The notes beneath the pieces were generated by a model. The model saw nothing but the letters and a program-made list of their open reading frames with translations, did not search any database and was not told the origin of the DNA. The translations under genes were made by a program, and so were the position numbers. Below, piece after piece: positions 9,206-18,307 of a stretch of DNA of 64,000 nucleotides. Numbering within the stretch: position 1 is the first letter of the stretch; every line of letters begins with the position of its first letter. Origin of the DNA: Paenibacillus sp. JNUCC-31 (lineage in GTDB: Bacteria; Bacillota; Bacilli; Paenibacillales; Paenibacillaceae); NCBI RefSeq assembly GCF_014844075.1, contig NZ_CP062165.1, positions 4,960,001 through 5,024,000 on the forward strand, written 5' to 3'.

Positions 9206-9333
9206 GTGCTGCAAGTTAAGTCTATCTGCCGACGATTCCAAGGTGGAAGCAAGGTAAGATGACAGTAGGGGAAGTTGAAACGTAGGATAACGACAGATTG
9301 AATGTTGAATTAATTTGAGGGAGAGTGACATAT

Positions 9334-9909
9334 ATGAATATCATGGTTTTGGCAGGCAGTAATCGGAAAAATGCAACCAGTACACGGTTGGGAGAATATG
9401 CTGTGGAGGTAATTAGCGGTGAGGGGCATGAAGTCAGCCTGTTCGACTTATATCAGACACCGCTCCCATTCTATGCGCCGGATGAAAAACAGAATGAAGA
9501 TCCAAACCTGGCAGACCTGAACACGCGCATGCTCGCGGCAGATGCCATCATTTTATCTACGCCAGAGTATCACGGCAGCATCAGCGGCGTACTCAAAAAT
9601 GCGTTGGATCACCTAAGTCAAGCTCACTTCAGTGGCAAACCAGTATTGTCAATCAGTTCATCAGGCGGAGCCGTTGGTGTGAGCTCGCTTTTGCAATTGC
9701 AGGCAATTGTCCGCAATTTGCACGGCATTAACGCTCAGGAGTGGATTTCCATTGGCGGTGCACAGCGGAGAAGGTTTGAAGCTACATTTGATGGATACGA
9801 AGAATATGAAGGCAGCCAGGATATCGAAGATCGGGTTCAGCGGGTCATTGGTTCATTCTTGAATCTGGCCCAGACGTTAACGGCTGCACGGAAATCTTCC
9901 GGGAGTTGA
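9334..9909 (+). CDS. NADPH-dependent FMN reductase (flavodoxin-like fold)
   Basis: Protein of 191 aa in the YwqN/ChrR-like NADPH:FMN reductase family. Hallmarks are the phosphate-binding LAGSNRKNATSTRLG near the N-terminus, STPEYHGSISGVLKNALDH at about 75-95 and a SSSGGAVG loop. It reduces FMN, quinones or other small acceptors. The ATG at 9334 is 10 nt after GAGGGAG; a GTG at 9325 abuts that site. VOC-fold genes follow. Confidence 0.88.
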   Translation: MNIMVLAGSNRKNATSTRLGEYAVEVISGEGHEVSLFDLYQTPLPFYAPDEKQNEDPNLADLNTRMLAADAIILSTPEYHGSISGVLKNALDHLSQAHFSGKPVLSISSSGGAVGVSSLLQLQAIVRNLHGINAQEWISIGGAQRRRFEATFDGYEEYEGSQDIEDRVQRVIGSFLNLAQTLTAARKSSGS

Positions 9910-9967
9910 GAGAAAGAAGTAATGGGAGGCCAGCCATAGATAAAGAGAGAGAAAAGAGGTTTTTATC

Positions 9968-10438
9968 ATGATTAAAGGCATATTTGAGACACATCTGAAC
10001 GTAACGGATCTGGAAAGATCCCATCATTTCTATGAACAGATCGTTGGATTGCCGCATGCTTATGGGCAGAAGGAACGAGGGAACTCCTTTTATTGGATTG
10101 GCGGTGAAGGCAACGCCATGCTGGGATTGTGGCAAAAAGATCCTTCCGAGGTGAAGCGGCAGCATTTTGCTTTTCAGGTATCGTTGAAGGATATGAAAGA
10201 AGCCGTCACCTATCTGGAGGATAAAGGGATCAAGACGCATAACTTTCTGGATGATGATATCGGTGAACTGTATGTATTCGGCTGGATGCCTGCAGTGTCC
10301 GTCTATTTTACCGATCCGGATGGTCATTCTCTGGAATTCATATCGATGCTCCCGGATGAAGCGAAGCCGGAACTCGGCATGGTGCCATGGAGTCAGTGGG
10401 AGAAGATGAACGGTCGGGTGAAGGAGGACACAGCATGA
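9968..10438 (+). CDS. VOC-family (glyoxalase/dioxygenase fold) protein
   Basis: Protein of 156 aa with two beta-alpha-beta-beta-beta modules. HLNVTDLERSHHFYEQIVGL at the start and VYFTDPDGHSLEFI near the C-terminus are the usual VOC metal-ligand regions (His14 and Glu in SLEF). The substrate is unknown; the family includes glyoxalases, fosfomycin-resistance proteins and extradiol dioxygenases. It overlaps the next gene by 4 nt (ATGA), so the two are translationally coupled. Confidence 0.85.
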   Translation: MIKGIFETHLNVTDLERSHHFYEQIVGLPHAYGQKERGNSFYWIGGEGNAMLGLWQKDPSEVKRQHFAFQVSLKDMKEAVTYLEDKGIKTHNFLDDDIGELYVFGWMPAVSVYFTDPDGHSLEFISMLPDEAKPELGMVPWSQWEKMNGRVKEDTA

Positions 10439-11070
10439 TTTTTGAAGAAGTCAGGTTATATACAGCACGACTGGAGGACATTAAGCACTTTTATATAGAT
10501 ATTTTGGGTTTGCAGTTGCTTGAGGAGTCCGAGCATTCCTTCACGCTACGAGTTGGATTGACAAAGATGATATTCATGCGGAGTGAAGCAGATCAAAATC
10601 CGTTTTATCACTTCGCATGGTTGATCCCAACGAATCGTTTTCAGGAAGCCAAGGCATGGGCTGCGGCACGAGTACGTCTGAGTCGGCATGAGGATCAAGA
10701 TGAGACTTACTCCACCAACTGGGACTCTCATTCGCTTTACTTTGAAGACCCTGCCGGTAACATCCTGGAACTGATTGCTCATCATCCCCTTCATAACGAG
10801 AGTGACCATCCCTTTTCGGAGAAGGAGCTGCTGCAAGTGTGTGAGGTGGGGTTAGTTACGGAAGATGTGCTTTCCACGGTGGATGAACTTGAGCGGATGG
10901 GATTGAAACGATGGAGAGAGATTAGTGATACCTTTGCCCCCATAGGTGATGCGAACGGTCTGTTTATAGTGGTGAAAAAGGAACGAACCTGGTTCTTCTC
11001 CGAGCAAAAATCAAACATATATCCACTTGAAGTGTCGATCCGTGACGTCGGAAAACTTCGCATTGGGTAA
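10435..11070 (+). CDS. second VOC-family protein
   Basis: Protein of 211 aa, longer than a single VOC unit. The N-terminal half has YTARLEDIKHFYIDILGLQ and LYFEDPAGNILELIAHH, a normal VOC domain. The C-terminal 75 residues look like a degenerate second copy. The start at 10435 overlaps the upstream stop as ATGA and is preceded by GGAGGAC. It is probably co-expressed with the previous VOC gene and may form a complex with it. Confidence 0.8.
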   Translation: MIFEEVRLYTARLEDIKHFYIDILGLQLLEESEHSFTLRVGLTKMIFMRSEADQNPFYHFAWLIPTNRFQEAKAWAAARVRLSRHEDQDETYSTNWDSHSLYFEDPAGNILELIAHHPLHNESDHPFSEKELLQVCEVGLVTEDVLSTVDELERMGLKRWREISDTFAPIGDANGLFIVVKKERTWFFSEQKSNIYPLEVSIRDVGKLRIG

Positions 11071-11233
11071 AATTCGGACCAAAAGGCAAAATGGGCATAT
11101 GTGCACGATTTGAATCATCATATAGAAGTAAACGCTTTAAAAGGGGTGTTTTGCATAAATCCGAATGCAATATGCTAAAAAACGGTTGCTGGTCGTTCGT
11201 ATTATTAGTTTGGCATCGATGAAGGGTGGTGGC

Positions 11234-12187
11234 ATGTTGGATCGACGTTTGTTGGAAGAAGGGCTGACCATCATGGTATCCAGTCGGGAGCGTACAGGTG
11301 ATTTGTGGCACGTCCATTATGGAGCGGGAGCTATTGCGGCTTATTTTTGGGTACGGGAAAATCGTCTCACTGCCCTTGCAGCGGGCAGCGTTACGGCTGA
11401 GGCGAAAGCGATGCTTCGCCAGCACGGGTTGAACGATGAGGTGAGTTCCTTGAAAGGTGAAGTTTTACCGAGGGAAGAGTCCGAAGCTCGTATTACGGCA
11501 GCGCTGGATCGAACCATCGGCGAGCTGCACTGGGTTGGACATCAGGCCATCTACGGTGCCCTCAGTCTGAAAGCCATTCGTGAGCTGGATGGTTGGGGGA
11601 CGGAGCACGACATGGACCAGATGGTTGAACTTATTGATTCGTTTGAGCGAACCATACCGGGGAGATCCTGGGTGAACACCACCGTGAAAGAAATTCGCAG
11701 CTTGAAAATAGATGAGGCCGACGGGTTCCCAGATATTGAACGACCAGAACAATTATCCCATCTCATTCTGGATGAGCTTGGTGCTTTCCGGACGATCTAT
11801 CAGGCGGAAGCGCATCATGATCTAATCGGTCATATGCTGACCTATGGGCACGCGCTTAACATATTATATGAACTGGATTATCCTGCGTTGTTCCACAAAG
11901 GCATTCCTCCATTTCTCACCATGGTGAAGGCACTGCGCCTGAGCCGGGATGTGGATGTTGAGCAGGAGATGCCAACGCTGCAATCTCCAGTCGATCAATT
12001 GCCATTGATCCGTGCGGAGCGTTCCGAGGCACTGCCACATGAGCTGGATTACTGGCTTACCGACAGACGTTCCCGTGACTGGAACGGAGGTCATGTGTTC
12101 AAATTTCCATTCAGCTTCTATCATCACGCCCGAAACGTAAACTCGGTTCCGGAAAGCTGGGAAAACTTCCGCTATATTATTGCGTGA
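11234..12187 (+). CDS. uncharacterised 317-aa protein
   Basis: I cannot name a function. The protein is soluble and mostly helical, with no signal peptide, membrane span or obvious catalytic motif. Aromatic clusters occur at LWHVHYGAGAIAAYFW near the N-terminus and FKFPFSFYHHARNVN near the C-terminus. The ATG at 11234 follows AAGGGTGG; the frame can be extended to 11165 but with a weaker site. A 24-codon frame at 11151-11222 overlaps its 5' side and might be a leader peptide. Confidence 0.7.
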   Translation: MLDRRLLEEGLTIMVSSRERTGDLWHVHYGAGAIAAYFWVRENRLTALAAGSVTAEAKAMLRQHGLNDEVSSLKGEVLPREESEARITAALDRTIGELHWVGHQAIYGALSLKAIRELDGWGTEHDMDQMVELIDSFERTIPGRSWVNTTVKEIRSLKIDEADGFPDIERPEQLSHLILDELGAFRTIYQAEAHHDLIGHMLTYGHALNILYELDYPALFHKGIPPFLTMVKALRLSRDVDVEQEMPTLQSPVDQLPLIRAERSEALPHELDYWLTDRRSRDWNGGHVFKFPFSFYHHARNVNSVPESWENFRYIIA

Positions 12188-12208
12188 GAAAATATACATT
12201 CAAGAGAG

Positions 12209-12242
12209 GGAGCACTGCCTGAGAAGGCGATGCTCCGTTTTA
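12209..12242. terminator. bidirectional intrinsic terminator
   Basis: GGAGCA at 12209-12214 pairs with TGCTCC at 12231-12236, with GCCT/AGGC stacked inside and GTTTT following. It separates two convergent genes. Confidence 0.75.
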
Positions 12243-12246
12243 TCGT

Positions 12247-12729
12247 TTAACGGGGCCAAATTTCAAGGATAAACAGGATCAGCATGACTCTGGATACCAG
12301 CATGTATGGTGATCTTCGGATAGGTTGACGCGCTGTCCATACTCCCCAGGAACTCATCAGTGCAATACTCCCCCAGAATATCCACAAGGGAATGCCTTCG
12401 GGCGTCAATGGAAAGGACAGCGGGGGCAGTCTCGTGAAACCAGTCCCAAGAAGAACAATGGTCATATAGACAAACACAACAAAAAGCAGCTCAAACAGCA
12501 GGGTTTGCAGCCAGAAATAATAGATGTGGAACACTCGAAGCAGAATGACCGTGACCAGGATAAACAGGATCCCAACGGATGAGAATGTTGCAGTGGTCCA
12601 TCCAAGGAGAGATGTAGTTACAACATCGGTTTCCTGATAAAAGGTATACATTGTCAACGCATACATAACGGGGCCAGCCATATAACTGGTAATAGCGATC
12701 CACAGATAGAACCAGAGCTTTTTTTTCAT
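12247..12729 (-). CDS. small integral membrane protein, function unknown
   Basis: Protein of 160 aa with four or five hydrophobic helices: about 7-27, 42-65, 72-93, 112-132 and 140-157 (the last one short). The loops are short and the C-terminus is basic. No family motif is recognised. The ATG at 12729 is 8 nt from AAGGATGG; the ATG at 12741 overlaps that site. It is divergent from the DUF4127 gene. Confidence 0.7.
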   Translation of the reverse strand: MKKKLWFYLWIAITSYMAGPVMYALTMYTFYQETDVVTTSLLGWTTATFSSVGILFILVTVILLRVFHIYYFWLQTLLFELLFVVFVYMTIVLLGTGFTRLPPLSFPLTPEGIPLWIFWGSIALMSSWGVWTARQPIRRSPYMLVSRVMLILFILEIWPR

Positions 12730-12884
12730 GATCGTATCCATCCTTTTTTGTAAATAGGGTTTGCAAGCCTGCTTTATATCATATAAACAGCATCAGGAAT
12801 GGATTGGTTGGATGATCCGGCAGAAGTTTCTGCTAGAAAACGACGTTTAACCGCTATGATGGCGTCGGTATTCAGACTTTATAC

Positions 12885-13020
12885 GTACGGATAACCGTCA
12901 GCGCGACCGATTTAAACATGTAATATTATATTATCGGATCAGCAGCAAGTGACATATCCCGATAAGCACATACGCTAATGTACAGACCGGCCAGGGCTGG
13001 TTTTTTTCATGCGGTGATTG
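12885..13020 (+). ncRNA. two-copy terminator-ended element, copy 1
   Basis: This segment aligns with 15012-15147 with only a 1-nt gap up to the terminator. Shared blocks are GTACG at the left, ATTATCGGATCA at 12930, a 24-nt identical block at 12969-12992, then an intrinsic terminator (ACCGGCC at 12986-12992 with GGCTGGT at 12995-13001, then seven T), then ATGCGGTGA. It lies between divergent genes, so the terminator cannot serve an upstream gene. A short RNA or an attenuator for the DUF4127 gene is likely. Confidence 0.6.
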
Positions 13021-13082
13021 CACACTTGCTCTGATCGGGTACTAAAGAAAGACTGAATATATCTAACAGGAGGTTTTAGGAT

Positions 13083-14939
13083 ATGAAAACAGTATTGTAT
13101 GTTCCACTGGATGATCGTCCAGCGAATCTGGATGACGTCGTTGTACAAGGAAAAGCAGCCGGTATCCATATCATTACACCGCACCTGGGTGACATTCAAA
13201 ATCGTCTGGATTCCGAAAAAACGGTTGAAGGCACAACTTTGCTTGGAACGTCTACGCCTGCGTATGGGAAACCGTCCAACATTCATGATTTCATTCTGAA
13301 GCATGCCGCCAAAGTCGATGGATTCATCCTCTCTTCGGATATGCTGGCTTATGGCGGGCTGATTGGCAGTCGCCAGCTTCGTGAAGATGGAGGGGGCGCA
13401 TATCCGGATTACGACCAGGACACCACCCGTTTGCTCGATGTGATCAAAGCCATTAAAGGAAAGTATCCACGCAAACCGGTGTTTGTAATGGATACCATTA
13501 TGCGACTTGCCACCACCTCATTTGCAGACGGCCTCGCATTGGATGCGTACAACGAGTCACGTGCACTGATGCAGCAGCCACGCCAGTCCTTTACGGCATT
13601 CGAGGACATTGTGAACGGGTACAACCTGTCTCCAGAGTCTACGGAATATGGGGAAACGACTTATTTTAATAAAGAACAATACTACAACACCAGACAACAT
13701 AAATTCAAAACGAATCTGTACATCCTGGATCAGCTCGCCCGCAAAGGATATATTGATTTTCTCGCCGTAGGTGTCGATGATGCGAATACACAGGGCGTTC
13801 AGATTAATGAAATCCATTATGTGGAGGCACGGATCAATGAATGGCTCGGTGGGACGGATGGACAAAACCCTGATCGGGCGATTATCCTTCCAGATGCCGA
13901 TGGTTTGGGTCACGCTCTGGTGGCACGCATGGCTAACCAATTGCTGCGCGGCGGGGCGAAAACACGTTATGCCGTGAAATATTTCGGTCCACATGGTTCC
14001 ACGATCATTAATACCTACGAATATATGAATCTGCACGAGAATGTGGTGCGCCATGTGGATGTAGTAGGTGGTGTGGTTGTGGCGGATTCGGCTTACCCGG
14101 CACCTGAAGCGGGAACGGATACAACTTCCAATATGGAAAATGGGAATGAATTAACGAGTGCTACATCTGTCGATGAAGCTTCTTCGTTTGACATGGCGTC
14201 TGAGCTGGATCGCATGACGAATCGCCATCCAGGAAAACCGGGGGAAAAGCCGGGGGTGGACATTGAGATTATTGCCATTACGGCTCTGGATCAGGTTCAG
14301 GCGGCTGTGGCGCAATTGACGAGCAATGGTGAGAAGGGTTTTCCTTCGGTTTTGATTGATTTTGTAGGAAAAGGTCCAGCCAACGTCGATGTAGCCGAAG
14401 CACTCCTGAACAGTTCGTATACGGGTCGGGTCTTGGGTTACAGCGCATGGAATACGCCGGGGAACAAAATCGGTATGGCTGTGGGCATGGGACAATCCCG
14501 TTATGCTCTGATTACAACAGAAACACATGCCCACGCGTTGCGAGATGCCATGAATGCCCAAGGGTCGTTGTTGTTCAAGCGTTTCCTGAAAGATTACTAC
14601 TATAAAGCTGTAGCGATTGCCGATATTCGGACGTATTCGAGAGCGCATGTGCTGTATACCAATGTGGCAACCCTTGCAGATCAGAACATGTCACTCTTCA
14701 ACTCCGAGGAGGATTACGCTCATCTGCAGACGTTGCTGCGGGATTTGATGCAGGCCCATACAGCGACACTAGCGGGAAAACCAGCTTTCGCCCAAGGAAA
14801 TGTAGCGATGAGGCAAATTTGTAATGGAAAAGTGGTCTATGCGGAGTATTGCAGTGCACTGTTGGAATATGCAAATCCCGATTTCATCTGGGGACGTGCG
14901 TTTGAGATCACATTGAATCCGAAGGTTACGCTGAAATAA
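13083..14939 (+). CDS. DUF4127 family protein
   Basis: Protein of 618 aa beginning MKTVLYVPLDDRPANLDD, the signature of DUF4127. Further family-like stretches are SSDMLAYGGLIGSR at about 85, VMDTIMRLATTS at about 140 and GVDDANTQGVQ at about 230. The biochemical role is unknown. There is no signal peptide. An acidic, low-complexity insert occurs at about 335-395. AGGAGG lies 8 nt before the ATG. The leader carries copy 1 of the terminator-ended element, which suggests premature termination control. Confidence 0.85.
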   Translation: MKTVLYVPLDDRPANLDDVVVQGKAAGIHIITPHLGDIQNRLDSEKTVEGTTLLGTSTPAYGKPSNIHDFILKHAAKVDGFILSSDMLAYGGLIGSRQLREDGGGAYPDYDQDTTRLLDVIKAIKGKYPRKPVFVMDTIMRLATTSFADGLALDAYNESRALMQQPRQSFTAFEDIVNGYNLSPESTEYGETTYFNKEQYYNTRQHKFKTNLYILDQLARKGYIDFLAVGVDDANTQGVQINEIHYVEARINEWLGGTDGQNPDRAIILPDADGLGHALVARMANQLLRGGAKTRYAVKYFGPHGSTIINTYEYMNLHENVVRHVDVVGGVVVADSAYPAPEAGTDTTSNMENGNELTSATSVDEASSFDMASELDRMTNRHPGKPGEKPGVDIEIIAITALDQVQAAVAQLTSNGEKGFPSVLIDFVGKGPANVDVAEALLNSSYTGRVLGYSAWNTPGNKIGMAVGMGQSRYALITTETHAHALRDAMNAQGSLLFKRFLKDYYYKAVAIADIRTYSRAHVLYTNVATLADQNMSLFNSEEDYAHLQTLLRDLMQAHTATLAGKPAFAQGNVAMRQICNGKVVYAEYCSALLEYANPDFIWGRAFEITLNPKVTLK

Positions 14940-14952
14940 GGTGCTGATGGTA

Positions 14953-14976
14953 TGAGACACGCGGAGTCGTCTTTTT
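14953..14976 (+). terminator. weak intrinsic terminator after the DUF4127 gene
   Basis: AGACAC pairs with GT-C-GTCT (one bulge) and is followed by six T. The stem is short. Confidence 0.45.
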
Positions 14977-15011
14977 TCCACCCCAGTTACTCCCTTAATC
15001 GCACCGAAGTC

Positions 15012-15147
15012 GTACGAATCACCATCCGCGCTAGGGATGAAAGGGTGTAAGATTGTATTATCGGATCAATAGCAAAGGACACACACCGAAAGCTCATACG
15101 CTAATGTACAGACCGGCCACAAAGAGCCGGTCTTTTTGATGCGGTGA
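15012..15147 (+). ncRNA. two-copy terminator-ended element, copy 2
   Basis: Homologue of 12885-13020. ATTATCGGATCA is at 15057, the shared 24-nt block at 15095-15118, and the terminator arms GACCGGC (15111-15117) and GCCGGTC (15126-15132) precede five T. The loop differs from copy 1 while the stem is kept, which argues for selection on the hairpin. It lies about 120 bp before the first tail gene, so it may attenuate set 1 or be a separate small RNA. Confidence 0.6.
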
Positions 15148-15268
15148 ATGGTGTCCGAGCTTTGGCTCCGGTAAATATTCAGAAGCTGCGTTAAGGGGGA
15201 ATTCGCTGCTGCTACATTGTCGCTGCGCAATGCGGGCAGAACGCAAATTTGCAGCTGAAGGGGGCGAA

Positions 15269-16180
15269 ATGAATGTGTCTAATCGTAGTGGATTAAACAC
15301 TTTGGCACACACAGACCGATTAAGCAGCGCCATCAGGCAAACGCTGAAGATGAAGCTGGAGGCGCTTGTCCCTGCCTGGAATGGCCGAGTACAGGATATT
15401 TCTGCACCGGGAGAGGTGTTAACCGGACCATGTGCCGTGATTGCTTTTGCGGAAGAAGTACCGAAGTCTGCTTGGGCGGGGTATAGGAGGGTCATCAAAA
15501 TCTCCCCATATGCACGTCCCGAAGATGGGGGCGCTGAACAAGTGGAAGCATGGTCAGCAGTGCTGATGGAAGGACTGCATCAGGTTCGGCTGGAGGATGA
15601 GGAAGGCGGGGCATTTACCTGTATCTATCTGGGCTCCTCGGACTGTGATCGTGTGGACGCCAGTTCTGGACTGGTGACGCGCAGCCTGCGGTTTGGGGTG
15701 TATGTTCCGGAAACGATGGAACGCGCTCAAGCTGAAACAGCAGATTCGTGGATGGCTGCACTTCAAAGCTGGACACAAGCTCAGCTCGGACAGGAATGGT
15801 TCGTATATGGGGATGTTTGGCCTGGAGGTTATAGGGCCCAGTCCATATTGTGGCGATTGATGGGATGCAATATAACAGCCGCAGGGACTTCGGCGTTGGA
15901 GGTTCGCAAGCAATGGATTGGTCATGTGGTGGCTGCGAATGTAGGAGATGTCCGACAAACGGTCACACATCTGGTTGAACAACTGGCTGTGCAGACCCGA
16001 ATCGCTTTGACGGATAGAGACGATACGCGATATGTGACGGTGGATGAAGTTTCTGCCGACTTGCAGGCAGACGCCTACTTGAATGGACAGATTCGTCTGA
16101 CGCTGCAGCAACGTAATCGTCGTCCGAGTACGGATGCACCATTGATCCGCGAGATTCATCATAGCAAGGGGATAGAGTAA
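15269..16180 (+). CDS. putative two-domain tail terminator protein (set 1)
   Basis: First gene of set 1, 303 aa. It seems to hold two structural units: residues about 10-160, with GRVQDISAPGEVLTGPCAVI, a pattern seen in tail terminator proteins; and about 165-295, with WFVYGDVWPGGY and a beta-rich C-terminus. Set 2 has a single 143-aa tail-terminator-like protein in the same slot, so this may be a fusion or duplication. Terminators cap tube and sheath at the head-distal end. Assignment rests mainly on position. The ATG at 15269 follows AAGGGGGC. Confidence 0.5.
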   Translation: MNVSNRSGLNTLAHTDRLSSAIRQTLKMKLEALVPAWNGRVQDISAPGEVLTGPCAVIAFAEEVPKSAWAGYRRVIKISPYARPEDGGAEQVEAWSAVLMEGLHQVRLEDEEGGAFTCIYLGSSDCDRVDASSGLVTRSLRFGVYVPETMERAQAETADSWMAALQSWTQAQLGQEWFVYGDVWPGGYRAQSILWRLMGCNITAAGTSALEVRKQWIGHVVAANVGDVRQTVTHLVEQLAVQTRIALTDRDDTRYVTVDEVSADLQADAYLNGQIRLTLQQRNRRPSTDAPLIREIHHSKGIE

Positions 16181-16375
16181 ACGTTAGTCGAGAGGAACTC
16201 TGAGTACAGGTTCCAGATTGTAGCTTTAAAATGATAACTTTAGCATCAAAACCGTAGGTTCATAGGATCAAAAATTCATAGTTCAAAATTATAGCTTCAT
16301 GCTTCAAGATCGTAGCGCGGAAGTCATAACGTGAGATTATCGTTTTGCAAAATCATAGTCAAACAATGAGGTGAG
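16181..16375. repeat. degenerate short tandem repeats before the sheath operon
   Basis: This 195-bp gap is made of imperfect units of about 18-20 bp resembling AAAATYATAGYTTCA, roughly eight in a row (for example GATTGTAGCTTTAAAATGAT and TTCAAAATTATAGCTTCA). The unit is too diverged for a CRISPR repeat. It separates the terminator gene from the pre-sheath gene. Confidence 0.5.
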
Positions 16376-16381
16376 ATGGCC

Positions 16382-16582
16382 ATGGCAAGCTCCGTGAAAA
16401 AAAGCAAACAGGCTGCCCCGCAATATACGCGGGCCGAGCTGATGAATCATGCCGAAGCCCTCTTTGCCGTTAAGGCAGAGGTGCTGTATGGTGCGCTGTA
16501 CGAAGCAGCGCAAGAGATGTTTTCCATTGAAGAGGCACAGGTGCGAATTAACCAATTTATGAAAGCGAAGGTGAAGGGATAA
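16382..16582 (+). CDS. small pre-sheath protein (set 1)
   Basis: Protein of 66 aa: a basic, Ala/Lys-rich start, then a helical body ending FSIEEAQVRINQFMKAK. The set 2 gene at 27743 ends YSMEEAQQHIQQFMNGE, so the two are homologues in the same place before the sheath. The stop overlaps the sheath start (TAATG), indicating tight coupling. The role is unknown; a sheath folding helper is possible. The ATG at 16382 is 8 nt from GAGGTG. Confidence 0.75.
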   Translation: MASSVKKSKQAAPQYTRAELMNHAEALFAVKAEVLYGALYEAAQEMFSIEEAQVRINQFMKAKVKG

Positions 16583-18045
16583 TGGCAGGCGGAACTTGGG
16601 AGCAAACGAATCGTCCGGTCCTTCCGGGCTTATATATGAATTTTCAGGCGGCAGCGTCCTCGGCCATTCAGGCGGGTAATCGTGGGACGGTAGTTGTGCC
16701 GATTAAGGCGAACTGGGGGCCTGTAGGTACTTTTGTAGAAGTTGGCAGTGAAGCTGCAATTGAACGTATTTTCTCGGCACATGCTCTGGATAACGGAACA
16801 GCCTATACATCCTTAAAGCTGGCTCTGCTGGGTGGACCGAAAAAGCTGCTCGCTTACCGGGTAGCCGGAGCAACGGCAAAAGCAGCCACGCTTACGTTGA
16901 AAGACAGTAGTGATGCAGCCGTTCTACAACTGGACGCCAAGTATCCAGGCGACCGAGGTAACGGGTTCTACGTCACGATTCAGCCGGGTGTAATTGATAA
17001 TACGAAGCATGAAGTTCGCTTGTTTGAAGGCAATCGGGTGCTGTACGCGCTTCTGACTGTGGATATTTCGGCAGCTGGCCTGGCGAAAGCGATTAATGCG
17101 GATGAAAGTAATATCTGGGTGAACGCTCAGGCGATTGGTGACGGTGCGGGTGTTGTTGCAACCGTTGCGGGAGCGGCGTTCAAAGGCGGCGCAAGTGGCA
17201 ACGATGGACTCACCAATGCGGAATATATTGCCGTGCAGGGCGCACTGGAAGGTGAGCAATTTGACGTGCTAGCACTGGATCATGCGGCGGATGCGCCTTT
17301 GCTAGCGAGCTTTGCTGCATGGGTGAAACGTGTGCGCGCTGAGGGTAAACCCGTCATGGCTGTATTCGGCGGCACCACGGCGGATGATACTTCCGCAACA
17401 GCTGCACAGAAGGCTTCTGCCCGTTCACTCACGTTGAATCACGAAGGCGTAATTAATGTCGGTACGGGAGTGCGTCTGGGAGGAGCGTTCTACAGCTCGG
17501 CGGAAACGTCTGCTTATGTCGCAGGTCTAATTGCCGGACAACGTTTGAATGAATCTACGACATATGCACCAACTCCGTTCGATGACGTGACACGCCGCTG
17601 GACTCGTGCAGAACAGGAGCAGGCGGTACAGAATGGTGTATTTATTTTCTTCCATGATGGCCGTCAGGTGAAGGCGCTTCGCGGTGTGAATACACTCGTG
17701 ACCCCTGCCGCAGGACAGAATAATGCCTGGAAAAAAATCCGTTCCATCCGTGTGATGGATGCGATTAACACGGATTTGCAGCGTTCCGCTGAAGATACGT
17801 ATATTGGCAAAGTGAACAATACGGAAGAGGGGCGTCAGGCACTAATCGGTGCGATGAAAGCCTATCTGGCCCTGCTCGCTCAGAGCAATGTCATTGAAGC
17901 TGAGGGATACGATGTCGTTCTCGATCCGGCGTATTATGGTGCTGCACCGATTCTCAAGCCGGAGGCGGATCAGGTATTCCTGCAATGGAATGTGAAGCTG
18001 ACGGATGTGATGGAGCAGTTGTTTGGAACGTTTTACGTGCAATAA
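16582..18045 (+). CDS. xkdK: contractile tail sheath protein (set 1)
   Basis: Protein of 487 aa of the phage tail sheath family. It begins MAGGTWEQTNRPVLPGLYMNF and shares MAGGTW, PG.YMNF and RGTV with the set 2 sheath. The C-terminal third has the conserved sheath core: VNTLVTPAAGQ, IRSIRVMDAINTDLQ and YIGKVNNTEEGRQALIGAMKAYL. Sheath subunits stack around the tube and contract to drive it into a target. It is 51 residues longer than the set 2 sheath, with extra sequence in the middle (surface) domain. Confidence 0.93.
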   Translation: MAGGTWEQTNRPVLPGLYMNFQAAASSAIQAGNRGTVVVPIKANWGPVGTFVEVGSEAAIERIFSAHALDNGTAYTSLKLALLGGPKKLLAYRVAGATAKAATLTLKDSSDAAVLQLDAKYPGDRGNGFYVTIQPGVIDNTKHEVRLFEGNRVLYALLTVDISAAGLAKAINADESNIWVNAQAIGDGAGVVATVAGAAFKGGASGNDGLTNAEYIAVQGALEGEQFDVLALDHAADAPLLASFAAWVKRVRAEGKPVMAVFGGTTADDTSATAAQKASARSLTLNHEGVINVGTGVRLGGAFYSSAETSAYVAGLIAGQRLNESTTYAPTPFDDVTRRWTRAEQEQAVQNGVFIFFHDGRQVKALRGVNTLVTPAAGQNNAWKKIRSIRVMDAINTDLQRSAEDTYIGKVNNTEEGRQALIGAMKAYLALLAQSNVIEAEGYDVVLDPAYYGAAPILKPEADQVFLQWNVKLTDVMEQLFGTFYVQ

Positions 18046-18074
18046 GCAGTAGAGAAGAGAAGATCGGTTAATTA

Positions 18075-18307
18075 GATTGACTAAAATTATTTGAGCTGAT
18101 GTTTTACACGATAACGGAGAGGGCAGAAAAAATCTGGAGAAACAGAGCTAAAAGTTTTCTGAAAGAAAGCTACATCGGAAGCATACGCTTCGCCTTTATC
18201 ACCGGATTTTCCCATCTGAAAAGAGAATCATTAAAATCCGGGGATAACAGCGATCGGAAGATTGTTCTGCCCGCGGAGTTATACCGTGTAACAATGATCA
18301 GTCAACC
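18075..18307 (+). repeat. structured repeat family, copy B (type II), between sheath and tube genes
   Basis: Contains the hairpin AGTTTTCTGAAAGAAAGCT, the large stem TTATCACCGGATTTT with AAAATCCGGGGATAA, and GATAACAGCGATCGG. Flanks GATTGACT and AGTCAACC are inverted. The 3' edge touches the tube gene's ribosome binding site. The insertion splits two genes that are normally adjacent and need matched, high expression. Confidence 0.82.

Noticed and set aside
11151..11222. 24-codon leader peptide before the 317-aa protein
   Set aside because: AAAAGGGGTG precedes a TTG start and its stop overlaps the downstream frame, but there is no regulatory codon run or attenuator hairpin to support it.
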